NCBI GenBank assembly: GCA_002328485.1
Contig: DCUF01000072.1
Span: 1-24,250 of the forward strand
DNA: 24,250 nt
Direction: 5' to 3'
Source of the DNA: Deltaproteobacteria bacterium UBA2221
GTDB taxonomy: Bacteria; Desulfobacterota; Syntrophorhabdia; Syntrophorhabdales; WCHB1-27
Shown: positions 12,529-21,298 of the stretch, in pieces
How the letters are laid out: each line of letters begins with the position of its first letter
How positions within the stretch are numbered: position 1 is the first letter of the stretch
The notes under the pieces: model-generated
The model's input: only the letters and a program-made list of their open reading frames with translations
Database searches by the model: none
Told to the model about the DNA's origin: nothing
Program-made: the position numbers and the translations under genes

Positions 12529-14076
12529 TTGAAAAAGCCTGACAAGTCGAGCCATATCCCCTTGGTACAACACCCGAAAGAGCTTCTGGCAGCTCTGAAG
12601 GAAGCTGAGAGAGAGATTGAGCGGCTTCGTGTCGTCGAACGGGCCCGGAAGCAGTCGCAACGGGTGCTCGAACAACTGACAAACGATCTCAAAGAGAGGG
12701 TCAAAGAGCTAAACTGCCTCTATTCCATCTCTAGTATGGTGGAAAGGCAAGATATGACGCTGGAAGAAATTCTTCAGGAAACAGTCAATATCATACCCAA
12801 CGCATGGCAGCACCCCGAGATCACCTGCAGCAGGATAGCCCTTCAGCAAAGAGTCTATCGAACGGAGAATTTTCGTCAAACCCCGTGGCGTCAATCAAAA
12901 CAGATTGTCGTGGCAGGTAGGGAGATAGGCTCGCTGGACGTGTGCTACCTCAGAAAAAGACCCGAGCGGGATGAAGGACCTTTTCTCAAGGAGGAAAGGA
13001 GTCTCCTCAATGCAGTCGCGGAGAGGATTGGCGAGATCATCGAAAGGAGACGGGCCGAAGATGCCCTCCGTGAGAGCGAGGCCCAGAACAAGGCCCTGGT
13101 AAGCGCTATCCCCGACATGATGCTCTGGCTGGACAGCAACGGTGTCGTTCTCGGCATCCACGGGGGCCAGTTTACGGATTTGCCCCCCGGTTTCAGTGAC
13201 ATGATCGGCCACGATATCTACACCCTCGGACATCGTAAAATGTTACCCCGCCGTTTTGTGGAGCAGGGTATGCGCTATGTGGAAAGGACCTTGGCCACGG
13301 ATAAGCCCCACATCTTTGAGCAGCATTTTTCTGCGGGCGGCCTTGGCCGCGATGTGGAGATCAGAACTGTGGTGAGTGGCAAGAACCAGGTTTTGTGCAT
13401 GGTTCGGGACATTACCCAGCGCAAACGTCTTGAACGGGAAATCATCGAGATAAGCGGCAGGGAGCAGAGACGGATCGGGCAGGATCTCCATGACAGTCTC
13501 TGTCAGCATCTGGCGGGTATCGGTTTTCTGGGAAAAGTCCTGGAGAAGAAGCTGGGAACCGGCAATCGGGCTACCCCCGAGGACGCATCCGAAATCGTGC
13601 ACCTCATCGACGAGGCCATCACGATGACCCGAAGCTTCGCCAGGGGCCTCAACCCCGTCATGCTGGAAGCAGATGGTCTCATGTGGGCCCTGGCAGAGCT
13701 AGCGGCAAACACAGAACGTCTCTTCGGCATCACATGCCGCTTCCAGAACCAGGGGGCGCTTCTGGTACGGGACAATGACGTATCTCTCCATGTCTATCGC
13801 ATCGTTCAGGAGGCACTCAACAATGCCATCAAACATGGGAAAGCCGATCGCATTATCATAAAGGCATCAACGGATGAGAAGGGGGCCATGATTTCGGTCA
13901 AGGATAACGGTGTCGGTCTCGCAGGAGGGACAAGCCTTGGTAAGGGCATGGGACTGAGCATCATGAAGTATCGTGCTTCAATAATCGGCGCGGCCCTCGA
14001 CGTTCGGAACGACGAAGACGGAGGGGTAATCATGGTATGTACCCTTCCCACCGCGCCACCTGGGGATAGAGTGTGA
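12529..14076 (+). CDS. NarL-type sensor histidine kinase (GAF-PAS-HisKA_3-HATPase)
   Basis: From TTG 12529 the protein has 515 residues. Order: N-terminal coiled coil (LAALKEAEREIERLRVVERARKQSQRVLEQL), a GAF-like domain (~55-170, with NIIPNAWQHPEITCSRI), a PAS-like domain (~180-300, SAIPDMMLWLDSNGVVLGI), a HisKA_3 dimerisation domain with phosphoacceptor His321 in RRIGQDLHDSLCQHLAG, then HATPase with NNAIKHG and DNGVGLAGG. There is no membrane segment, so it is a soluble sensor. The frame extends to TTG 12397, but that is upstream of the TATAAT at 12501 and those residues look noncoding; AAGGG 7 nt before TTG 12529 supports it. The response regulator follows. The signal is unknown; the arsenic genes next door make a metalloid or redox cue possible. 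Confidence 0.9.
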   Translation: MKKPDKSSHIPLVQHPKELLAALKEAEREIERLRVVERARKQSQRVLEQLTNDLKERVKELNCLYSISSMVERQDMTLEEILQETVNIIPNAWQHPEITCSRIALQQRVYRTENFRQTPWRQSKQIVVAGREIGSLDVCYLRKRPERDEGPFLKEERSLLNAVAERIGEIIERRRAEDALRESEAQNKALVSAIPDMMLWLDSNGVVLGIHGGQFTDLPPGFSDMIGHDIYTLGHRKMLPRRFVEQGMRYVERTLATDKPHIFEQHFSAGGLGRDVEIRTVVSGKNQVLCMVRDITQRKRLEREIIEISGREQRRIGQDLHDSLCQHLAGIGFLGKVLEKKLGTGNRATPEDASEIVHLIDEAITMTRSFARGLNPVMLEADGLMWALAELAANTERLFGITCRFQNQGALLVRDNDVSLHVYRIVQEALNNAIKHGKADRIIIKASTDEKGAMISVKDNGVGLAGGTSLGKGMGLSIMKYRASIIGAALDVRNDEDGGVIMVCTLPTAPPGDRV

Positions 14077-14185
14077 AATGGCGAGATAGCACAATAGCCA
14101 AAGGGGAAAACATTTCTCATATAACCATGAGAATGCCTTCACGGGTATTTCCCACTTTTCTACTTCCCCATTTTGCCATTTGCAC
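14073..14185. repeat. Long imperfect inverted repeat between kinase and regulator genes
   Basis: The segment begins GTGAAATGGC at the kinase stop codon and ends GCCATTTGCAC; these ends are near-complementary. In the centre TTCTCAT (14114-14120) and ATGAGAA (14127-14133) pair perfectly around ATAACC. In between, A-rich and T-rich stretches also pair imperfectly, giving one ~110-nt hairpin. It could be a miniature mobile element or a processing/attenuation hairpin in the kinase-regulator transcript. Confidence 0.6.
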
Positions 14186-14209
14186 ATTTGGGCTTAAACA
14201 GGGAGGATC

Positions 14210-14896
14210 ATGGTGAACGTAACGGAACAGAAACAGACGCAGCCGACAAATAAGAAGCGAGTCCTTATCGTGGACGACCATCCCATTTTACGCAAAGGTC
14301 TCTCGATGATGATAAACCAGGAACCGGATTTGGTAGTCTGCGGGGAAGCAGAAGATGCTCACAAAGCCATGGAACTCATCGAGAGGGTGAAGCCTGATAT
14401 GGTTATAGTCGACATATCACTCCCGGGTGTCGATGGGGTGGAGCTGCTTAAGAACATCAGAACCCGCTTCGGCGACCTGCCTGCGTTGGTTGTTTCCATG
14501 CACGACGAATCACTTTTCGCCGAACGCGCCCTGCGGGCTGGGGCCAGGGGATATATCATGAAGCAGGAAGCCCTGGATGATGTCCTTACGGCCATTCGCA
14601 GGGTGCTCAACGGGGAGATTTTCGTGAGCAGCAAAATCACGACCAGGATGCTTGAAAAACTGGTGGAGGCTGATGTAAGGAAGGGAAATTCACCGCTCGA
14701 TCTTCTGAGTGACAGAGAACTGACGGTGCTTCGTCTCATCGGCCAAGGTCTCGGAACAAGACAGATCGCGGACAACCTCCATCTGAGCGTCAAGACCATA
14801 GAATCCTATAGGATGCATCTGAAAGAGAAGCTGAAATTGACCAGCGGAACCGATCTGCTAAAATATGCGATTCAATGGGTTCAGAATAATCCCTGA
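14210..14896 (+). CDS. NarL/FixJ-family response regulator
   Basis: A 228-residue protein with a receiver domain (RVLIVDDHPILRKGLSMMI; phosphoacceptor Asp68 in MVIVDISLPGVDG; conserved Lys in GYIMKQEA) and a LuxR-type helix-turn-helix near 166-215 (LSDRELTVLRLIGQGLGTRQIADNLHLSVKTIESYRMHLKEKL). GGGAGG (14201-14206) precedes ATG 14210 and an adjacent GTG 14213. It is the cognate partner of the kinase immediately upstream, although a long hairpin separates them. Targets are not visible; the downstream gdhA has its own upstream region and may or may not be controlled by it. Confidence 0.95.
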   Translation: MVNVTEQKQTQPTNKKRVLIVDDHPILRKGLSMMINQEPDLVVCGEAEDAHKAMELIERVKPDMVIVDISLPGVDGVELLKNIRTRFGDLPALVVSMHDESLFAERALRAGARGYIMKQEALDDVLTAIRRVLNGEIFVSSKITTRMLEKLVEADVRKGNSPLDLLSDRELTVLRLIGQGLGTRQIADNLHLSVKTIESYRMHLKEKLKLTSGTDLLKYAIQWVQNNP

Positions 14897-15199
14897 TCCC
14901 ATGCCACCGTCCTGTACCACCGCTCGGGACCGGTTTACACCCCGGCCCTCGGCGTGACTCAACTGCTCTTTTGCTTGTATTCCGTCTTCCTGATTCAACT
15001 ATAAGGTTTTCCCTCATAGTTATATAGGGACATCCATTATAGTGAAAACAGGTTCACCCTGATTGTATAATATAGATTTTTCGGGTTTTTTATATAGGTA
15101 TTTTCCGTGCATACTGCGATGGTTTGCGGTCATTCCAGCTTCCCAGGCCTGCGCGGGTAGCAGGAGCTACATATCTAAACTATGTAAGGGGGTTAACGC
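14897..15199. other. 303-bp intergenic region upstream of gdhA
   Basis: No gene is seen. The DNA becomes AT-rich toward gdhA, with TATAAT at 15066-15071 and TATAGT at 15038-15043 but without a good -35 box. A hairpin with 10-bp arms and one mismatch (14997-15006 with 15012-15021, loop TTTTC) lies in the first half and could end the upstream transcript or bind a regulator. Confidence 0.5.
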
Positions 15200-16558
15200 A
15201 TGTCAGTTATTTCCGAAGTTATGGACAGGGTAAAAGAACGCGATCCTTACCAGTTCGAGTTTCATCAGGCCGCTCAGGAAGTTCTCGAGAGTCTGGAAGT
15301 CACCGCAAAGAAACATCCGGAGTTTGTAAGGGCCAGGATATACGACCGGATCGTTGAGCCGGATAGGGCCATTGTCTTCCGTGTCCCCTGGGTGGATGAC
15401 AAAGGTGATGTACAGGTAAACCGCGGGTACAGGATTCAGTTCAACAATGCGATCGGGCCTTATAAGGGCGGGCTTCGGTTTCACCCTTCCGTCAATCTGA
15501 GCATCTTGAAGTTCCTCGGATTCGAGCAGATCTTCAAGAACTCCCTTACCACCCTGCCCATGGGCGGCGCAAAAGGTGGGTCCGATTTCGACCCTAAGGG
15601 CAAGTCCGATGACGAGGTCATGAGATTCTGTCAGGCTTTTGTCAGGGAGCTTTACCGTCACATTGGCCCGGACGTCGACGTGCCGGCAGGTGATATAGGC
15701 GTGGGCGGCAGAGAGATAGGCTACATGTTTGGCTACTATAAGAAGATCCGCAATGACCATACGGGCGTTCTTACCGGCAAAGGGCTCGAATGGGGCGGCA
15801 GCCTGATCAGACCCGAAGCCACCGGCTACGGCTGCGTCTACTTCGCGGCGGAAATGCTCACAACGAAGGGTCAGAGCTTCGCGGGCAAGACCGTAGCGAT
15901 CAGCGGGTCCGGAAATGTTGCCCAGTATGCCATGGAAAAAGTTAATCAGTTGGGTGGACGGGTAATCAGCCTCTGCGATTCAAGTTCAACCATCGTGGAT
16001 GAGCAAGGTATATGTGGCGAAAAGTGTGATTTTGTCCTGGATCTGAAAAACCAGAGACGGGGCAGGATCAGCGAATATGCCGACAAATATGCCGGAGCGG
16101 CCTGTTTTATCGGCGACAGCATCTGGGATGTCATTAAGAGCAATGGCCTCAAAGTCGATGTAGCCCTTCCCTGCGCAACCCAGAATGAGATCGACGGAGA
16201 ACAGGCGGCAGCCTTGGTGAAAAGCGGATGTCTTTGCGTTTCGGAAGGGGCGAACATGCCTTCAACCCCTGAGGCCATTCGCGTCTACCAGGACGCCAAC
16301 ATGCTCTATGGGCCGGGCAAAGCGGCCAACGCCGGTGGTGTGGCCACATCGGGACTCGAGATGAGCCAGAACAGCATGAGGCTGTCGTGGTCCAGGGAGG
16401 AAGTAGACGGCCGGCTGCTCGAAATAATGAAGAACATCCACAAATCTTGCCTTGACGCAGCCGAGGCCTACGGAAAGAAAGGCGACTACGTAACAGGCGC
16501 AAATATCGCTGGGTTCCTCAAGGTAGCGAACGCAATGCTTGCCTACGGGATCGTATAA
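15200..16558 (+). CDS. gdhA: NADP-type glutamate dehydrogenase
   Basis: A 452-residue hexameric-type glutamate dehydrogenase, catalysing 2-oxoglutarate + ammonium + NAD(P)H to glutamate. Markers: NAIGPYKGGLRFHPSVN with the substrate lysine, PMGGAKGGSDFDPKGKSD with the catalytic lysine, VPAGDIGVGGREIGYMFG, then the Rossmann domain GKTVAISGSGNVAQYAMEKV and the motif ANAGGVATSGLEMSQNS near the end. Length is that of the ~450-residue small GDH class; NADP preference is inferred from similarity. AAGGGGG precedes ATG 15200. The gene stands alone between the response regulator and a strong terminator, so it is monocistronic. Confidence 0.97.
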   Translation: MSVISEVMDRVKERDPYQFEFHQAAQEVLESLEVTAKKHPEFVRARIYDRIVEPDRAIVFRVPWVDDKGDVQVNRGYRIQFNNAIGPYKGGLRFHPSVNLSILKFLGFEQIFKNSLTTLPMGGAKGGSDFDPKGKSDDEVMRFCQAFVRELYRHIGPDVDVPAGDIGVGGREIGYMFGYYKKIRNDHTGVLTGKGLEWGGSLIRPEATGYGCVYFAAEMLTTKGQSFAGKTVAISGSGNVAQYAMEKVNQLGGRVISLCDSSSTIVDEQGICGEKCDFVLDLKNQRRGRISEYADKYAGAACFIGDSIWDVIKSNGLKVDVALPCATQNEIDGEQAAALVKSGCLCVSEGANMPSTPEAIRVYQDANMLYGPGKAANAGGVATSGLEMSQNSMRLSWSREEVDGRLLEIMKNIHKSCLDAAEAYGKKGDYVTGANIAGFLKVANAMLAYGIV

Positions 16559-16605
16559 CGGTCCAAGGCCTGCGTTGACGACCGAATAGGGATTTGTATT
16601 ACGGA

Positions 16606-16642
16606 AGCCGGGTGTCACCCGATACGACACCCGGCTTTTTTT
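16606..16642 (+). terminator. Rho-independent terminator of gdhA
   Basis: A perfect 11-bp stem, AGCCGGGTGTC (16606-16616) with GACACCCGGCT (16626-16636), closes a 9-nt loop and is followed by a T-run. It lies ~50 bp after the gdhA stop. On the other strand it also precedes nothing that would need it, since cheB ends at 16696 in the converging direction. Confidence 0.95.
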
Positions 16643-16695
16643 ATTATCCCTGAGGAAGATCCGATTTTGGCAGAACTCTAGGTCGGGCCTCAGGT

Positions 16696-17763
16696 CTAGG
16701 AGCGGCACCGGGCCAGAACGACCCCGGCAAGCAGTTCAAGGGACGTTACGTGGTCAACCCCACCCAACTTGATCGCCTCTTTTGGCATGCCGAAGACAAC
16801 GCACGATTTCTCGTCCTGGGCTATGGTATGTGCGCCCGCCTGCTTCATCTCTAACATACCCTTGGCTCCGTCGTCCCCCATGCCCGTCATAATTACCCCA
16901 ACCGCATTCTTTCCAGCATACCGGGCGGCAGACCGAAAGAGAACATCCACGGAGGGCCGGTGGCGCGACACAAGGGGCCCGTCCTTGACCTCGACGTAAT
17001 AGCGTGCACCACTTCTTTTCAGGAGAAGATGATGATTGCCGGGGGCTATGAGGACCCGCCCGGGGATCACGGTATCGTTGTCCTCTGCTTCCTTGATGGT
17101 GACCTTACAGATTGCGTTAAGACGTTGTGCAAAGGCGGCGGTAAAATGCTCGGGCATGTGCTGTACGATAAGGGTGCCGGGCGAATCCAGGGGAAGGGCC
17201 TCCAGGAAAACCCTGAGCGCCTCAGTACCTCCGGTCGATGCCCCCACCACGACCACCTTTTCTGTGGTCTGGACCATGGCATGAGACAAAGGCTTGTCGA
17301 GTATCACATCGGCTGTCAGTTTAGGGGCAACAGGGGCAGCCCTTTCGGATAACCGCTTGGTGGTGACCGAAGCGGCAGCCTTGATCACATCACAGATCCT
17401 GACCTTCGATTCCTCAAGAAACTGTTTTGTTCCTATTCGGGGCTTCTCGATAATCTCTACGGCCCCGTACTCAAGGGCCTTCAGGGCAGTGTCCGACCCC
17501 CTCCCGGCCAGGCTGGAGCAGATTACGACCGGAATGGGGTGTTGACCCATGATCTTCCTGAGAAATGTTATCCCGTCCATTCGCGGCATTTCGACATCAA
17601 GGGTAATCACGTCGGGAACAGCCTTCCTGATCTTCTCCGCCGCAACGAAGGGATCCGGGGCGACCGCAATCACCTCGATATGAGGATCCGATTCAAGAAC
17701 ATCCTTCATGGTTTGCCGAACAACCGCAGAATCATCGACGATCAGCACCTTGATCTTATTCAT
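16696..17763 (-). CDS. cheB: Chemotaxis response regulator protein-glutamate methylesterase CheB
   Basis: A 355-residue protein. Receiver domain: KVLIVDDSAVVRQTMKDVLESD and the phosphoacceptor Asp in VITLDVEMPRMDGITFL. The methylesterase domain (~165-355) has the catalytic serine in VVVGASTGGTEALRVFL, the histidine in LIVQHMPEHFTAAFAQRL and the aspartate in GVIMTGMGDDGAKGM. It demethylates or deamidates chemoreceptor glutamates. ATG 17763 is preferred to GTG 17769 since GAAGGAAGG lies ~9 nt upstream. cheR lies 79 bp upstream on the same strand. No receptor, cheA or cheW is seen in the window, so this pair acts on a signalling array encoded elsewhere. Confidence 0.96.
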   Translation of the reverse strand: MNKIKVLIVDDSAVVRQTMKDVLESDPHIEVIAVAPDPFVAAEKIRKAVPDVITLDVEMPRMDGITFLRKIMGQHPIPVVICSSLAGRGSDTALKALEYGAVEIIEKPRIGTKQFLEESKVRICDVIKAAASVTTKRLSERAAPVAPKLTADVILDKPLSHAMVQTTEKVVVVGASTGGTEALRVFLEALPLDSPGTLIVQHMPEHFTAAFAQRLNAICKVTIKEAEDNDTVIPGRVLIAPGNHHLLLKRSGARYYVEVKDGPLVSRHRPSVDVLFRSAARYAGKNAVGVIMTGMGDDGAKGMLEMKQAGAHTIAQDEKSCVVFGMPKEAIKLGGVDHVTSLELLAGVVLARCRS

Positions 17764-17842
17764 GACCACCGGCCTTCCTTCGAATGCTTGACCGAGGTAG
17801 TTTCGGGGGCTCTGTGGCTGCCCGTATTTAGAGGATAATCCT

Positions 17843-18682
17843 TCATGCTATCCTCCGATAGACCGTAGGGGCAACCTGTTCCAGGGGCAGGTCCATACCG
17901 AGTAGGGTTTCAGAATGACCCAGGAAGAGGTAACCGGAAGGCGACAAATGGGCGCAGAATTTGGTAAGAAGCCTTTCCTGGGTCACTTTGTCAAAATAGA
18001 TGATCACGTTCCGGCAGAAGATGATATCAATGGTTTCCCTGAAACCAAAATTCTCATCCATGAAGTTGAGTCGCCTGAAGGCGACATGCCGACGTAACTC
18101 CGGTGCGATCCGGAATACCTTCTGATCGGCACTTTTGCTTTTCAGAAGATAGCTTTTTCTCAGCTCTTCAGGGATTGGGGTAATCAACTTTTCATCGTAG
18201 ATCGCCAGCTTGGCCCTTTCGAGGACTTTTGTCGAGATATCGGTGGCCAGGATGAGAAAGTCCAGGCCCCGCTTTTCTTTGGCGAATTCCTTTAACACCA
18301 TGGCCAGGGTGTAGGGCTCCTCACCGGTTGAGCAGCCTGCGCTCCACACCATGAGGGTCCTGCCGGAGTCATTACGAGGACTCAGGAACGGCAGGACATG
18401 ATGGGTAAGATAGTCGAAATGGGCAGGCTCGCGGAAGAAATCGGTCTTATTGGTAGTGACCACGTTGATCATTTCTACCAATTCCTCTTCCACCCCCCGT
18501 TCACTAAAAAGGTAATCACAGTATTTGGAAAAGGAAGGCATGTTCAGGTTGCGCAGCCTCTTGTGCAAACGGGTTTGCAGCATGGTCTTCTTCGCCTCGG
18601 TAATCCGAATACCGCACTGGGCGTAAATAAACTCCTTAAGGCGGACAAAATCCTTATCGGTAAGCATGTCAGCTTCTAACAT
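17843..18682 (-). CDS. cheR: Chemotaxis protein methyltransferase CheR
   Basis: A 279-residue SAM-dependent glutamate methyltransferase for chemoreceptors. N-terminal helical domain: DKDFVRLKEFIYAQCGIRITEAKKTMLQTRLHKRLRNLNM. SAM domain: VWSAGCSTGEEPYTLAMVLKE, LATDISTKVLERAK, and IIFCRNVIIYFDKVTQERLL, ending with GYLFLGHSETL. The ATG at 18682 is chosen because AAAGGA lies 8 nt upstream and the usual N-terminal helix follows; the open frame extends to 18763 without a ribosome site. cheR and cheB are paired on the minus strand as a compact adaptation module. Confidence 0.95.
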   Translation of the reverse strand: MLEADMLTDKDFVRLKEFIYAQCGIRITEAKKTMLQTRLHKRLRNLNMPSFSKYCDYLFSERGVEEELVEMINVVTTNKTDFFREPAHFDYLTHHVLPFLSPRNDSGRTLMVWSAGCSTGEEPYTLAMVLKEFAKEKRGLDFLILATDISTKVLERAKLAIYDEKLITPIPEELRKSYLLKSKSADQKVFRIAPELRRHVAFRRLNFMDENFGFRETIDIIFCRNVIIYFDKVTQERLLTKFCAHLSPSGYLFLGHSETLLGMDLPLEQVAPTVYRRIA

Positions 18683-18763
18683 ACGATCGATCCTTTCGGC
18701 CTCTCGCCGAGGCGTTCCAATGGTTTTCCCCGAACCCCGGTTCGCCTCCCCGAGGTGTCCCAC

Positions 18764-19012
18764 GGGTCCATAATGCGGATGCGCTGAAGCACAACCACTG
18801 GGGCAGAACCCATTCCCGTCATTTCATTCACTCAATTTTTCGGCCCCCCGATACCGAAACTTAAGCGGCGAATGCTGTTCCAGGCCCTCAGCAGCGGTCT
18901 TGTCCGCACCGGCATCCGCCAATGCCCCTCGCCTCGCTCGTCAAGAAAACCGCAGTGCCTGCAAGAGGGAGCAGGCAAACCGGCCATCTACCGGCAGGGG
19001 CTGGCAGGCCTC
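18764..19012. other. Intergenic region upstream of cheR, nothing recognised
   Basis: No open frame with a ribosome site is seen on either strand between cheR and the promoter at 19013. The sequence is GC-rich and lacks long repeats. Confidence 0.5.
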
Positions 19013-19041
19013 TTGACACCTTGTCCCCGTTCCGATATATT
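19013..19041 (+). promoter_or_regulatory. Sigma-70-type promoter of the small gene at 19128
   Basis: TTGACA (19013-19018) and TATATT (19036-19041) have a 17-bp spacer, a near-consensus promoter. It points toward the 99-codon gene at 19128, giving a leader of about 80 nt. Confidence 0.7.
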
Positions 19042-19127
19042 GATCAGATGAGGAAGCGGAGAGATTCCGATAGCTTAAAGGGTTGAGCCGCATCCCAATG
19101 GAAGCAAAAGAGCGGGGGACAGATTAG

Positions 19128-19427
19128 ATGCACGCCAGCAAAAACACATTGACAGCTACCGAGATTCAACGGAACGGGAAACGCCTTGTCTTTGCAGAAC
19201 CCGTCAAAATGAAGCTCGTTTTTTCGAGGAATTTGATTGCCATAGAATGCGATCTCGGCATCACCGAGAACGGAGCAGACTTCTCAACCGCCTGGGACAA
19301 CCTCTGTGCAAAGATCCTTTCCCACTGGGATCGGCCCGCCCTTCGCGCCAAGACCTTCAGAGACAGGGACGTGCGGGAAGAAGCGGTCTACGAGGCGGTC
19401 AATTTCAAATGTGCGGCGAACCTGTGA
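19128..19427 (+). CDS. Hypothetical small protein (99 aa)
   Basis: A 99-residue soluble protein, MHASKNTLTATEIQRNGKRLVFAEPVKMKLVFSRNLIAIECDLGITENGADFSTAWDNLCAKILSHW and so on, with alternating strands then an alpha-helical end (EEAVYEAVNFKCAANL). I recognise no family. Support for it as a gene: a near-consensus promoter upstream, GGGGGA a few bases before ATG, and plausible protein composition. Against: short and no homologue known to me. No transmembrane or signal segment is seen. It stands between cheR (divergent) and the small membrane gene (converging), so context does not suggest a function. Confidence 0.6.
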   Translation: MHASKNTLTATEIQRNGKRLVFAEPVKMKLVFSRNLIAIECDLGITENGADFSTAWDNLCAKILSHWDRPALRAKTFRDRDVREEAVYEAVNFKCAANL

Positions 19428-19531
19428 TCTGAGATCGCGGGAAGTCCGTTCTGATGTCCCATTCCTTCTATTAACAGCCCCCTGCCAGGGCCTGAAAAAG
19501 CCCCCTATCAGGTGGTCGTGAGGCAAAAGCT

Positions 19532-19577
19532 GCCGAGCTCAGGCGATTCATGACGTGACGAACCGCCTGAGCTCGGC
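19532..19577. repeat. 14-bp perfect inverted repeat between convergent small genes
   Basis: GCCGAGCTCAGGCG (19532-19545) and CGCCTGAGCTCGGC (19564-19577) are perfect reverse complements with an 18-nt loop that can itself pair for three more bases. It lies downstream of both flanking converging genes. There is no T-run, so a transcript-stabilising hairpin or a weak two-way terminator is the likely role. Confidence 0.7.
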
Positions 19578-19611
19578 TGGCAATCCAAACTCAAGCGGTT
19601 CACAAGAGCAG

Positions 19612-19908
19612 CTACTTTTTAGGGGCTTCCGGCGCCACAGGGGCTGATGGGGCTAAGGGCGCGGAGGGAGCTGATGGAGCACTCGGCCCTTTCATATGTT
19701 CCTGCCGATGCTGGAGTTCTATTCTCGTTTCAGAAAGACCCTTTACCGCCTGGGAAAAAGTACCGGCGACCAGCGTAGTCTGTCCGGTAAGTCTATTTAT
19801 CTTATAAAAACCACCAACTCCCGACAATTCGACGGTCTGAATCCTCGTCCAGTATAGAAATATGACGACCAGCACTGCGATGATGATGAGTATTGTCTTT
19901 CTATCCAT
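19612..19908 (-). CDS. Small single-pass membrane protein with Ala-Pro-Ser tail
   Basis: A 98-residue protein. Residues 5-20 (TILIIIAVLVVIFLYW) form one membrane helix with a short basic N-terminus. A middle section (GVGGFYKINRLTGQTTLVAG) resembles a small beta unit, and the last ~27 residues are a low-complexity SAPSAPSAPLAPSAPVAPEAPKK tail. A good ribosome site (AAGGAGG) precedes the ATG on the reverse strand. The orientation is probably N-in, with the tail outside. No family recognised; similar Pro/Ala tails act as flexible linkers near the cell wall or inner membrane. Confidence 0.75.
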   Translation of the reverse strand: MDRKTILIIIAVLVVIFLYWTRIQTVELSGVGGFYKINRLTGQTTLVAGTFSQAVKGLSETRIELQHRQEHMKGPSAPSAPSAPLAPSAPVAPEAPKK

Positions 19909-20207
19909 TCACTATCCTCCTTATATCGTTGAAAACGGCAACACAACAATACCGAAGTTTCGGCACAGAGTCAACGATACTTAAGGCCTTTTGGCCCTTT
20001 TGAGGGGGTTTTCAGAAAATGGGACGCACCTGATGCATGAATCGGGATGTTTCCTAGACGAAGATAAACCAAAACCGGGCTTGTGTCGCCTCATGTCGGA
20101 AGACAAAACCGTTCAGTACGGGTGTGACCTAATCGATCGACAGGCGTGTTGGTGAGTAAGGATAATGTGGCTGAACCAGGGCAGTTTGTCATATACTAGG
20201 GCTTCTC
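19909..20207. other. 299-bp gap upstream of the CDF gene, nothing recognised
   Basis: No credible gene is found. The sequence contains short T- and C-rich words (AAGGCCTTTTGGCCCTTTTGAGG around 19983-20005) but no clear promoter for the CDF gene. Confidence 0.5.
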
Positions 20208-21134
20208 ATGGAAGCCAAACAGAAAGCTTCGGCCTTCGCTGCAGGGTCAGCCCTGGTTCTTTCATTGAGCAAGTTCTTTGTGGGCATGTTGTCCGGCTCA
20301 ATGGCCGTCGTTGCCTCGGGCCTGGACAGCCTCCTGGACGTGTTCATGTCTGCCATGAACTTACTCGCCATCAGAAAGGCCGATCAGCCGGCCGATCAGG
20401 GCCATCCCTATGGACATGGCAAGGCCGAAAGTATTGCCGCCTCCCTTCAGGCCCTGGTCATTATATCGACCGGCATCTTCATCGTTTATGAGGCTGTACG
20501 CAAATTTGTCCTGAAAGCCACCATCCACTATTCTGCCCTCGATCTCGTGGTTATGTGCCTCTCCCTTGTATTTAGCCTCGTTATTTCAACCGTCTTGAGA
20601 AGGGTGGGCCGAAAAACCGAATCGAATGCGCTCCTGGCGGATGCCCTCCACTACACCAGTGACCTCTACTCCAACTCTGCCGCCATTATCGCTATTATTC
20701 TTGCCTACTATACCAGGATGACCTTCTTTGACACCCTTTTCGCTGTCTTGACCGGTCTGATCATCATCTTCTCAGCAACGAAAATTCTGAAAAGTGGTAT
20801 ATCAGGGCTTATGGATACGAGCATCCCCAAAGCCATAGAGGATGAGATAGAGTCAATCATCAACGATATGCCTTTCCCTGTTGCCGGCCACCATAAGTTG
20901 AGGACCCGTTTTTCGGGAAACCGCACCTATATCGACTTTCATCTCTTGACCTGTAAGAAGTTGACCATAGACGAGGCCCACGGGATTGCCAGGACCGTTG
21001 AGGCACGGATAGCGGAACACGTACCGAGAATCGACACCACCATCCATATCGAGCCCTGCCCTGAGGACTGTGATCTAAGCGAGGAGCACTGCACCGTTAT
21101 CGTTAGGTGGAGAAACAGGTCGAGTCATCCATAA
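20208..21134 (+). CDS. Cation diffusion facilitator (FieF-like metal exporter)
   Basis: A 308-residue protein with six helices and a cytoplasmic C-terminal domain. Metal site residues are visible: the Asp pair in GLDSLLDVFM of helix 2, His and Asp in ADALHYTSDLYSN of helix 5, and HPYGHGKAES after helix 2. The C-terminal ferredoxin-like domain has IDFHLLTC and ends with a His/Cys-rich segment (IHIEPCPEDCDLSEEHC), unusual for the family and perhaps an extra metal site. The family exports Zn(II), Fe(II) or Cd(II) by proton antiport. HxxxD in helix 5 matches iron/zinc-type FieF. Ribosome site is weak (AGGG). It is monocistronic in this view. Confidence 0.93.
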   Translation: MEAKQKASAFAAGSALVLSLSKFFVGMLSGSMAVVASGLDSLLDVFMSAMNLLAIRKADQPADQGHPYGHGKAESIAASLQALVIISTGIFIVYEAVRKFVLKATIHYSALDLVVMCLSLVFSLVISTVLRRVGRKTESNALLADALHYTSDLYSNSAAIIAIILAYYTRMTFFDTLFAVLTGLIIIFSATKILKSGISGLMDTSIPKAIEDEIESIINDMPFPVAGHHKLRTRFSGNRTYIDFHLLTCKKLTIDEAHGIARTVEARIAEHVPRIDTTIHIEPCPEDCDLSEEHCTVIVRWRNRSSHP

Positions 21135-21212
21135 GCCCACCTTTCATGGGGGCATAATCCAGTCGTATTCGTGTGAGGGTCATGGATCACAGCATAAACG
21201 ATGGTGAGAGAG

Positions 21213-21224
21213 GGCGCCGGCGCC
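21213..21224. repeat. 12-bp GC palindrome after the CDF gene
   Basis: GGCGCCGGCGCC is a perfect palindrome in the gap between the converging CDF gene and the sigma-54 activator. It may fold into a short hairpin; no T-run follows, so it is not a clear terminator. Confidence 0.4.
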
Positions 21225-21298
21225 GGACGGGAAACTCTGAAAGGCCTCTGCACTAAGCCTCTCAGACTGGGGGATGTACGGGGAACCCACGGCTGCGA

